Below the pieces are notes generated by a model. It did not search any database. It saw only the letters and a program-made list of their open reading frames with translations, and was not told the origin of the DNA. Both the position numbers and the translations under genes were made by a program. DNA of 5,825 nt from an uncultured Desulfovibrio sp. (GTDB taxonomy: Bacteria; Desulfobacterota; Desulfovibrionia; Desulfovibrionales; Desulfovibrionaceae). How positions within the stretch are numbered: the first letter of the stretch is position 1; every line of letters starts with the position of its first letter. Shown here in pieces: positions 1-5,825 of the stretch. The stretch lies in NCBI GenBank assembly GCA_900553145.1, contig USCL01000239.1, positions 1 through 5,825 of the forward strand, read 5' to 3'.

Positions 1-44
1 GAGGGGAGGAAAAACCTTTCTTCAGAAAGGTTTTTCCTCCCCTC
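1..44. terminator. Perfect 20-bp hairpin downstream of mobB
   Basis: Bases 1-20 are the exact reverse complement of 25-44, with a 4-base loop (TTCA). The inner part is a CCTTTC/GAAAGG stem. An A5 run lies on one side and a T5 run on the other, so it reads as a terminator on either strand. It begins 14 bases past the mobB stop codon, which fits termination of that gene. The window starts at the first stem base, so the stem could be longer. Its GGGGAGGAAAAAC...TTTCT.CAGAA text recurs at the ends of the palindrome near 5372-5779, so it may belong to a dispersed repeat family rather than being a simple terminator. Confidence 0.75.
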
Positions 45-58
45 CCCACATATCTCCC

Positions 59-808
59 CTACCCCTTCATCTTAATGACGACCTCGCCGCCGGGCACCAT
101 GCCCTTGAGCGCGCCGAGCATGCCCTTGATGCCGCCGGAAAGCATCTGCGCCGTGAAGGGGTTGAGCCCCACGGCCTGACCGTTGACGGTGACCTCGATA
201 TTCCCGCGGGCGGCCACGCAGTCGCCGGGCACCTTCTCCCCTGCCACGATGCGCTGTGTCATGGCGGTGCAATCCGCCTCTCCGCAGGCCCCGCAATCCA
301 GACCCGGCAACAAAAAGCCCTTCTCAAGGATCAGATCGACCAACGCGTCGAGATCTTCCGCCGTGAACGACGGCAAGCCCGGAAGCCTGTTGTCGCCGTA
401 CGTGGCGAGCGCGAGCTCGGGGCGCAGGGCCTTGCAGCCTTCGGGAAGCGCCGTCAGCAGCTCGGGGGTTGTCCGCAGGCACAGGACGCGCGGCAGCCAG
501 CCTATGGCCTTTCCGCCTTCCACCAGCAGGATGTCAGCGTCCAGCAGGGGGACCAGATCCCGGAGGAAACAGGGATGCCCCCAATGGATCATGGCCTCGC
601 CCTTGCCGTCCTTCGTATTGCTCAGCCCCACGATGGTCCGTTTCGGGCCCATCAGAAGCGCGGTATCCGTATCAGGCTTGTCCAGCTCGTGATGGGTATG
701 TTTGGCAATGGCGACCTTGAGGCCCCGCGCCTCCAGACACTCGGAAAGCCGGGAAATAAGCGTCGTCTTGCCGGAATTGCTGAACCCTATGATACTGATG
801 GCTTGCAT
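59..808 (-). CDS. mobB: MobB-like molybdopterin-guanine dinucleotide biosynthesis protein with C-terminal Fe-S domain
   Basis: This 249-aa protein is a P-loop GTPase of the MobB family, thought to act in the cytoplasm with MobA in attaching GMP to molybdopterin for molybdo- or tungsto-enzymes such as formate dehydrogenases. Visible motifs are Walker A G8-FSNS-G13-K14-T15, the MobB KHTHH motif at 36-40, and VEGGK at 96-100. Enterobacterial MobB is about 170 aa. Here a second module follows: C172, C175, C180 and C197 in a CxxCGxxxC...C pattern resembling the small 4Fe-4S domain seen in RnfB-type proteins, then a tail with LNPF (215-218) and two GML/LKG-type stretches. I chose ATG 808 because AGGAG sits 6 bases upstream (815-819). 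An in-frame start at 841 would add 11 residues with no better ribosome site. The gene stands alone and is divergent from ychJ. The MobB core is certain; the Fe-S role is inferred from the cysteine pattern. Confidence 0.9.
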   Translation of the reverse strand: MQAISIIGFSNSGKTTLISRLSECLEARGLKVAIAKHTHHELDKPDTDTALLMGPKRTIVGLSNTKDGKGEAMIHWGHPCFLRDLVPLLDADILLVEGGKAIGWLPRVLCLRTTPELLTALPEGCKALRPELALATYGDNRLPGLPSFTAEDLDALVDLILEKGFLLPGLDCGACGEADCTAMTQRIVAGEKVPGDCVAARGNIEVTVNGQAVGLNPFTAQMLSGGIKGMLGALKGMVPGGEVVIKMKG

Positions 809-879
809 ACGGATCTCCTGTGGTAAAAATTTTTGGTTCACACATACCGGATACCAAGGGGTTCTCCGGGCGGGTACAA

Positions 880-907
880 ATTATGGCACCCCGCTGTGAA
901 GGAACAA
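880..907 (-). promoter_or_regulatory. Candidate sigma-70 promoter for mobB
   Basis: On the minus strand CATAAT (880-885) matches the -10 consensus at 5 of 6 positions. TTGTTC (902-907) is a weak -35 element 16 bases away. Transcription would begin near 873, giving a leader of about 65 bases before the mobB ATG. The -35 match is poor, so this is only a candidate. Confidence 0.3.
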
Positions 908-935
908 TTTTTCCTATCCTCTGTAATACCACAAA

Positions 936-976
936 AACATTGTAAAAAGTAGAAAAAATGGCTTCTACGTAATGTT
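936..976. promoter_or_regulatory. Nested A/T-rich dyad next to the sigma-54 promoter
   Basis: Two nested inverted repeats are visible: outer AACATT (936-941) with AATGTT (971-976), and inner GTAGAA (949-954) with TTCTAC (963-968) around an 8-base spacer. The outer right half overlaps the first base of the -24 element. This could be an operator for an activator or repressor. It is a sequence pattern only, and the bound protein is unknown. Confidence 0.35.
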
Positions 977-990
977 GGCACGCGCCTTGC
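976..990 (+). promoter_or_regulatory. Sigma-54 (RpoN) promoter
   Basis: TGGCAC (976-981), five bases, then TTGC (987-990) matches the -24/-12 consensus exactly, with GG and GC at the required spacing. The predicted start of transcription is near 1002. The region upstream is A/T-rich, as is common where an enhancer-binding protein must loop to the promoter. The nearest gene in the right orientation is ychJ, 170 bases downstream, but a hairpin at 1042-1066 lies between. A 7-bp dyad, GATGAAG (995-1001) and CTTCATC (1019-1025), flanks the start site. It partly precedes +1, so it would act as DNA rather than RNA. Confidence 0.7.
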
Positions 991-1001
991 TATAGATGAA
1001 G

Positions 1002-1073
1002 TAATTCCTTTCTTCTTTCTTCATCACTTTCTTCCTCCCATAACGGCCCGCTTTATGCGGGCTGTTCTGGTTT
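1002..1073 (+). ncRNA. Possible short RNA from the sigma-54 promoter
   Basis: If the sigma-54 promoter fires near 1002 and the hairpin at 1042-1066 terminates, the product is a roughly 70-base RNA. It would have a pyrimidine-rich 5' half (about 1005-1040) and a 3' stem-loop. It holds no open reading frame with a ribosome site. No family is recognised. The alternative is that this stretch is simply the leader of ychJ. Confidence 0.25.
1042..1066 (+). terminator. GC hairpin in the ychJ upstream region, possible terminator or attenuator
   Basis: GCCCGC (1046-1051), loop TTTAT, GCGGGC (1057-1062) extends outward through a G-T wobble and C-G, A-T, A-T pairs to a 10-bp stem. The following bases (CTGGTTTC) contain only a short, interrupted T-run, so intrinsic termination would be weak or partial. 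Confidence 0.4.
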
Positions 1074-1085
1074 CAAAGGCCGGGC

Positions 1086-1114
1086 TTGACTCCGAGGACG
1101 CGAAACCGTAACCA
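1086..1114 (+). promoter_or_regulatory. Weak candidate sigma-70 promoter for ychJ
   Basis: TTGACT (1086-1091) matches the -35 consensus at 5 of 6 positions. The sequence 17 bases further, TAACCA (1109-1114), is a poor -10. It would let ychJ be transcribed independently of the sigma-54 promoter and of the hairpin before it. Confidence 0.2.
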
Positions 1115-1170
1115 GTCCCCACATCACTACACGCAGGCCGCACGCCTGTCTTATCCCGGAGGAACGTCCC

Positions 1171-1659
1171 ATGTCCCTGTGTCCCTGCGGCTCCGGCCGC
1201 CCTTACGAAGAATGCTGCGAACCCTATATCGAAGGCCGCGAAGCCGCCCCCACCGCCGAAGCGCTCATGCGTTCGCGCTATGCCGCCCACACGCTCGGCA
1301 AGTATGACTACCTCAACGACACGGTGCATCCGAGCATCCGTGACGAGGCCGATCATGAAGACATGAAGAAATGGTCGGAAGCCGTGGAATGGGATGGCCT
1401 CGAAATCTTCTCCACCAAGGACGGCGCCGAAACCGACGATACCGGTGAAGTATCCTTTGAAGCACGCTACTCTGTCAACGGCATGCCCCAGTCCCTGCGC
1501 GAAGACGCTTTCTTCCGCCGCGAAGACGGGCGCTGGTACTACGTGGACGGCAATGTCCACGGTCAAGATCCGTACCGCCGCGAAACGCCCAAAGTCGGGC
1601 GCAACGAGCCTTGCCCCTGCGGCAGCGGCAAGAAGTATAAGAAGTGTTGCGGCAAGTAG
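1171..1659 (+). CDS. ychJ: YchJ/UPF0225-family protein with two SEC-C metal-binding motifs
   Basis: This 162-aa cytoplasmic protein is of unknown biochemical role. It has an N-terminal SEC-C motif (C4, C6, C15, C16 in CPCGSG...CC) and a C-terminal one (C148, C150, C159, C160). Such motifs bind zinc, as in the tail of SecA. Between them lies the NTF2-like middle domain (about 28-130) with the family's MRSRYAAH...YL...T.HPS signature. Length and domain order match E. coli YchJ closely, so it appears intact. The start is supported by GGAGG (1158-1162), 8 bases before the ATG. The gene is monocistronic: mobB runs the other way upstream and a terminator follows 24 bases after the stop. The upstream sigma-54 element suggests regulation by an enhancer-binding protein, but the intervening hairpin makes that uncertain. 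Family assignment is firm; function is not known. Confidence 0.92.
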   Translation: MSLCPCGSGRPYEECCEPYIEGREAAPTAEALMRSRYAAHTLGKYDYLNDTVHPSIRDEADHEDMKKWSEAVEWDGLEIFSTKDGAETDDTGEVSFEARYSVNGMPQSLREDAFFRREDGRWYYVDGNVHGQDPYRRETPKVGRNEPCPCGSGKKYKKCCGK

Positions 1660-1683
1660 CCGCAGCCGTCAACGGATGATACG

Positions 1684-1711
1684 AAAAAAGGGAACTTCGG
1701 TTCCCTTTTTT
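1684..1711. terminator. Bidirectional intrinsic terminator between ychJ and the deacetylase gene
   Basis: GGGAAC (1690-1695), tetraloop TTCG, GTTCCC (1700-1705) form the stem, with A6 (1684-1689) before and T6 (1706-1711) after it. Read on either strand it is a stable hairpin followed by six U. It lies 24 bases after the ychJ stop and 16 bases after the convergent deacetylase stop, so it serves both genes. Confidence 0.93.
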
Positions 1712-1727
1712 GTACTCCGCTGTCATT

Positions 1728-2681
1728 TCATAATATCGACGCCTGCACCGAGGCAGGCCCGACATCGCTCCTGTTTGTGGAATGCCCGGCAAACTGCTCG
1801 GCTCCGGGCGTCTCGGAGGGCTTCGGCCTTGGGGCCACCGGCCGGCGGACCTCATGCTCGTCGCCGGGCTGGAACAACTGCCCCTGCGGCTTTTCCCGTT
1901 CCGCCTGAGCGCCCTGCGGCGGAACCGCACCCTCTTGGTCGGCTGGCGCAGCCACCTTGACGCCCTCAGGCAGCGCGTCACGGCGCAACGCCGCGAGATA
2001 TTCGGAAACCGTCACGAACTGGCAGCCGTCCGCAATGAGGCGATCGAGGATTTCGGGCAGGGCTTCTATAGTCTGCTCGTGCGTATCGTGGAACAGGAAA
2101 ACGCCGCGCAGCTTCTGGCCGCTGATGAGCGTCTTCATATTCTCGATGCTCGCCCGCTTGGACCAGTCCATGCTGTCGATGGACCACAACATGATGTCCG
2201 CCCCTTCAGCCTTGGCTATGGCCACGGTGTTGGCGTCGAAATTCCCGTACGGCGGCCGGATGTAACGCGATTCCACGCCAAGTTTCCGCAACGATTCCTG
2301 AACGCTCAGGATCTCGCTCCTCTGGGCGTCCACGGGGAGATGGCGGAGCGATTTGTGCGAATAGGTATGATTGCCGATCTCATGGCCTTCCTGCTGAAGG
2401 CGCACGATAAGTTCGGGATGGTATTTGACCTGTTTGCCCACGACAAAGAACGTGGCGTGAATGCCCCGTTCCCGCAGGATCTGCATCAGGCGTTCCGTGT
2501 GGGTGCTCGGGCCGTCGTCAAACGTCAGCGCGCAAAGGTTGCTCCCCTTGCTCATTTTCAGGATGGCGCGCCCGTCCACCACCGTCCCCGCGCCGTTGGC
2601 GGAAGCGTTTCCGGGGAACAGCGAGATCCCTGCGCACAGCAGCGCGGACGCACAGACACGGATCAATCGGACGAAAATCAT
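1728..2681 (-). CDS. Exported polysaccharide deacetylase (NodB homology, CE4 family)
   Basis: This 317-aa metal-dependent deacetylase is predicted to remove N- or O-acetyl groups from peptidoglycan or another envelope polysaccharide. Residues 1-28 form a signal peptide: Arg-containing start, hydrophobic core about 9-22, and an ASA cleavage site before N29. It is therefore periplasmic or surface-located. All CE4 motifs are present: TFDDGP at 53-58 (catalytic base D55, metal ligand D56), HTYSH at 105-109 (metal ligands H105 and H109), RPPYG at 142-146, DSMDW at 169-173, and LFHD at 196-199. The catalytic domain ends near 235. A Pro/Gln/Glu-rich, probably disordered tail of about 80 residues follows. 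The start at 2681 is chosen because it gives the signal peptide and has GAGG 7 bases upstream. An in-frame extension to 2786 would bury the signal sequence. The gene is monocistronic, convergent with ychJ. The exact substrate cannot be told. Confidence 0.9.
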   Translation of the reverse strand: MIFVRLIRVCASALLCAGISLFPGNASANGAGTVVDGRAILKMSKGSNLCALTFDDGPSTHTERLMQILRERGIHATFFVVGKQVKYHPELIVRLQQEGHEIGNHTYSHKSLRHLPVDAQRSEILSVQESLRKLGVESRYIRPPYGNFDANTVAIAKAEGADIMLWSIDSMDWSKRASIENMKTLISGQKLRGVFLFHDTHEQTIEALPEILDRLIADGCQFVTVSEYLAALRRDALPEGVKVAAPADQEGAVPPQGAQAEREKPQGQLFQPGDEHEVRRPVAPRPKPSETPGAEQFAGHSTNRSDVGPASVQASIL

Positions 2682-2986
2682 GGCGCAGCCTCGAAAAAAC
2701 GGCAAGCACGGCTTGTCAAAAAAGTTATACGCAAGATGCGGGGCAAGCTCTAGCACGGAGGAGCTTTGCCCGCAAGGCTCCATCATACAGGGTTCGAAGG
2801 AAAAGCACAGTCCCTGATTTCACTCACGCGACAGAACATATCCGCTCCTTACCCCGCCGCCGGACATTCCGTTCCCGCAACGCCTGATCCCCCGGCGGCC
2901 CTGCCCCGCCCAAGGCTTCACCCTCCAAACGATCCACGGGTTCCCCGTACCCAAAGCGTTGCGGCAAGGGGGCGGAGCCCCTTCCC
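2682..2986. other. Intergenic region upstream of the deacetylase gene
   Basis: No gene is supported here; the open frames that cross it lack ribosome sites and are Pro/Arg-rich. Visible items are a possible minus-strand -10 TATAAC (2724-2729) without a good -35, and a TTGACA (2714-2719, minus) without a good -10. Small inverted repeats are AAGGGG/CCCCTT (2966-2971, 2978-2983), ACGGG/CCCGT (2936-2940, 2944-2948), and CCGCCGG/CCGGCGG (2857-2863, 2892-2898). The deacetylase promoter must lie here, because the glnS terminator isolates it, but I cannot place it confidently. Confidence 0.5.
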
Positions 2987-3030
2987 AAAAACACGGAGGC
3001 CGCGCAACGGAATCCCGCCGCGCAGCCTCC
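2987..3030 (-). terminator. Strong intrinsic terminator of glnS
   Basis: On the minus strand an 11-bp stem (3020-3030 pairing with 2995-3005, one G-U pair) is capped by an inner CGG/CCG stem with a GATT loop. It is followed by GTG and five T (2987-2991 read in reverse). It lies 57 bases after the glnS stop, in the correct orientation. This separates glnS from the deacetylase gene on the same strand. Confidence 0.9.
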
Positions 3031-3087
3031 TTTCAGGCTTATGCAGGGAACGGGAGAAGCTCCATAACCGGAACCCTCCCCTTCAAC

Positions 3088-4803
<1,716 letters not shown>

Positions 4804-4819
4804 GAACAATCCTTTTGCT

Positions 4820-4838
4820 GCCGCCTTCAGAGGGCGGC
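4820..4838 (-). promoter_or_regulatory. Hairpin directly upstream of the glnS ribosome site
   Basis: GCCGCC and GGCGGC pair as a 6-bp GC stem with a 7-base loop. It ends only about 5 bases before the glnS AAGGA. It lacks a T-run, so it is unlikely to be an intrinsic terminator for the EF-hand gene. It could stabilise the leader or mark an mRNA processing site between the two genes. The assignment is speculative. Confidence 0.3.
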
Positions 4839-4873
4839 TGGCGTTTGTGAAACCGCAAGGTTCCGTTTGGGGG

Positions 4874-5260
4874 CTAGTTTTTCGGGGGCACGATGCCGGG
4901 GGCCTCGCCCTGCTGCGCCGGGGGCTGGATCATGGGCATACCGCCCTTTTCAGCTCCGGTGGGAGGCATGGTTTTGCCGCCCATGCCCGCGGGCATGCCC
5001 ATTCCGGCGGGCGGCATGCCCTTCTGGCCGCCCATGTGGGATTTCGTGAAGTTCTCCCACTCGCTGCGGCAGATGCCGCCGCTCTTGTCGGCGTCGATCG
5101 CCTCGAAGGCGGGGCGTTTCATGCCGGGAATGGCGGCCTGAAATTCTTCCCAGTCCACCTGTCCGTTGCCGTCCTTATCCATCTGTTCGAAACGATCGGG
5201 GGCGGCATACGCGGGCGCCGCGCACAGGGCCAGCGCCGCCAGCAAAAGCAGTTTTTTCAT
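4874..5260 (-). CDS. Exported EF-hand protein with Met/Gly/Pro-rich tail
   Basis: This 128-aa small calcium-binding protein is predicted to be secreted to the periplasm. Residues 1-19 are a textbook signal peptide (MKK, Leu/Ala core, AYA cleavage site), giving a mature chain of about 109 residues. Two EF-hand loops are visible. The first is D28-x-D30-x-N32-x-Q34-x-D36-x-x-E39, fully canonical. The second is D56-x-D58-x-S60-x-G62-x-C64-x-x-E67, canonical except for Cys at loop position 9. From about 75 onward the chain is low complexity, with eight Met between 76 and 110 plus many Gly and Pro, and is probably unstructured. GAGGAG lies 7 bases before the ATG. The gene ends 70 bases before glnS on the same strand, with no clear terminator between, so read-through into glnS is plausible. 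No specific family member is recognised. Calcium binding is well supported by the loops; any further role is unknown. Confidence 0.88.
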   Translation of the reverse strand: MKKLLLLAALALCAAPAYAAPDRFEQMDKDGNGQVDWEEFQAAIPGMKRPAFEAIDADKSGGICRSEWENFTKSHMGGQKGMPPAGMGMPAGMGGKTMPPTGAEKGGMPMIQPPAQQGEAPGIVPPKN

Positions 5261-5309
5261 AGTAATCTCCTCAGGATTCTCTCCTGACGGGTTAATGGCA
5301 TGTTTTCAC

Positions 5310-5338
5310 AGTGTAACCACTCTCCTCACGAGGCGCAA
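5310..5338 (-). promoter_or_regulatory. Candidate sigma-70 promoter for the EF-hand gene
   Basis: On the minus strand TACACT (5310-5315) is a fair -10 with the T-A...T core. TTGCGC (5333-5338) is a partial -35 at the ideal 17-base spacing. Transcription would start near 5303, leaving a leader of about 42 bases before the ATG at 5260. Moderate sequence match only. Confidence 0.35.
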
Positions 5339-5376
5339 GCTCGGGAGAGGAAGAAGGACAAGAGAAACCGGGTGAG

Positions 5377-5424
5377 GGGAGAGGGAAACTTTCTGGAGAA
5401 GCCCCCCCCACGCTTCCCTCTCCC
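5377..5424 (-). repeat. Left-end hairpin unit of the palindrome
   Basis: GGGAGAGGGAA (5377-5387) pairs with TTCCCTCTCCC (5414-5424). Between them lie a small TTCT-GG-AGAA hairpin and a C8 run. Read on the minus strand it carries the CTTCTCCAGAAAGTTTCCCTC text that matches the right-end unit, so the two units are inverted copies of each other. Confidence 0.7.
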
Positions 5425-5658
5425 TTCCCCCGTACCCACTTCTCTCTTCAAAGACTTTCGACCTTATCGGATCCCTCTTGTTAGCTTTCCCGGTACATTC
5501 AAGCCAAAAGGGAAAAAGGACTTCAAATGCAAAGCCCCTCTTCCAAAAAACCGACAGCCTTTGACCTGAACGTGTCCTTAAAGGTTCCCATGCTTCAAAG
5601 ACAATCCGCGCCGGAAAAAACTCCGAACAGGGAATCGATAAACACGAAAGCCTTTGAG

Positions 5659-5740
5659 GGAGAGAGGGTGGTGGGGGGGGGGTAGGGGGGGGCGCGAGCC
5701 GCGCTGGCAGTTTTGGGGAGGGGGAGGAGAAACGTGGGGG
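5659..5740 (+). other. G-tract cluster with quadruplex potential
   Basis: The plus strand carries GGG repeats, a run of ten G (5673-5682), TA, a run of eight G (5685-5692), then GGGG and GGGGG blocks. This arrangement can in principle form G-quadruplexes and is prone to slippage. It interrupts the right arm of the palindrome; the left arm holds only short C-runs at the equivalent place. Confidence 0.6.
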
Positions 5741-5776
5741 TGCTCCCCCCTTCTGCAGAAAGTTTTTCCTCCCCCT
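5719..5776 (+). repeat. Right-end hairpin unit of the palindrome
   Basis: GGGGGAGGAGAAAC near 5720-5733 pairs with GTTTTTCCTCCCCC near 5762-5775, with one G-U pair. It encloses two smaller hairpins: GGGGG-TGCT-CCCCC (from 5736) and TTCTGCAGAA (5751-5760). The result is a three-way-junction-like fold. It ends in a T5 run and could also work as a terminator for rightward transcription. Confidence 0.65.
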
Positions 5777-5825
5777 TCCCAATGCCTCTCTTTTAATATC
5801 TTCGTTAGTTCTTCGCGTAGGCTTT

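Larger units (their letters stand above)
5350..5800. repeat. Long imperfect palindrome, fold-back or MITE-like element
   Basis: The left half aligns with the reverse complement of the right half almost from end to end, with a centre near 5546. Matching pairs read by eye, in order inward: GGGAGAGGGAAACTTTCTGGAG (shortened here; from 5377) with the complement of 5753-5776; TCAAAG.CTTTCG at 5448-5460 with 5645-5657; TTATCG at 5464-5469 with 5636-5641; TCCCT at 5472-5476 with 5629-5633; CCGG at 5490-5493 with 5611-5614; GGGAA...AAGGAC near 5511-5521 with 5573-5589; CAAAG at 5530-5534 with 5559-5563. Arms differ by indels, mainly extra G-tracts and a GCGCG hairpin in the right arm. Weaker similarity (AAGAGA, GAAGA) continues outward to about 5350 and 5800. 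No transposase or convincing gene lies inside, and no clear target duplication is visible. Confidence 0.7.

Noticed and set aside
884..898. A second sigma-54-like site (TGGCAC at 884-889)
   Set aside because: The -12 half is TGTG rather than TTGC, so the required GC is missing.
1024..1566. A 180-codon minus-strand open frame opposite ychJ
   Set aside because: ychJ on the plus strand has both SEC-C motifs and a good ribosome site. The reverse frame is Gly/Ala/Phe-rich without motifs.
1782..2753. A 323-codon plus-strand open frame opposite the deacetylase
   Set aside because: The minus strand encodes a complete CE4 deacetylase with signal peptide and all motifs. The opposite frame has no recognisable motif and is a GC-driven shadow.
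4820..4838. Intrinsic terminator between the EF-hand gene and glnS
   Set aside because: The stem is only 6 bp and the bases after it on the minus strand are AGCAAAAGG, with no T-run.
5372..5779. CRISPR array
   Set aside because: The repeats are inverted rather than direct, and there is no regular repeat-spacer spacing.
5306..5782. A 158-codon open frame on the minus strand across the palindrome
   Set aside because: It starts with TTG without a well-spaced ribosome site, is rich in Pro/Arg/Ser from homopolymer tracts, and is fully covered by the imperfect palindrome. An open frame arising by chance in a GC-rich inverted repeat is more likely.

Overview
The window looks like a chromosomal stretch of a GC-rich anaerobic proteobacterium, most likely a Desulfovibrionaceae member (Desulfovibrio or Bilophila type). 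This rests on high GC, a MobB with a C-terminal Fe-S domain, a bacterial GlnRS, a consensus sigma-54 promoter, and GC-rich palindromic terminators. The family assignment is inference; no rRNA or diagnostic marker is present.

Layout, left to right. A perfect 20-bp stem hairpin (1-44) closes the left edge and lies just downstream of a minus-strand mobB-like gene (59-808). A 362-bp divergent intergenic region follows. It carries a weak candidate mobB promoter, an A/T-rich dyad, a near-perfect sigma-54 promoter pointing right, and a GC hairpin. It leads to a plus-strand ychJ-like gene with two SEC-C motifs (1171-1659). A symmetrical bidirectional terminator (1684-1711) separates ychJ from a convergent minus-strand exported polysaccharide deacetylase (1728-2681). 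After about 400 bp without a gene, which includes a strong glnS terminator, comes glnS (3088-4803, minus). Seventy bases upstream of glnS sits a small exported EF-hand protein with a Met/Gly/Pro-rich tail (4874-5260, minus). The last 565 bp hold no convincing gene. They are dominated by an approximately 400-450 bp imperfect palindrome, about 5350-5800.

Functionally the genes are independent housekeeping or envelope functions: molybdenum cofactor maturation, a metal-binding protein of unknown role, cell-wall or exopolysaccharide deacetylation, tRNA charging, and calcium binding outside the cytoplasm. Only the EF-hand gene and glnS are plausibly co-transcribed. I see no multi-gene defence or biosynthetic system. 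The parts least explained by ordinary annotation are the palindromic element at the right end, which shares sequence with the hairpin at the left edge, and the sigma-54 promoter whose first downstream landmark is a possible terminator rather than a gene.
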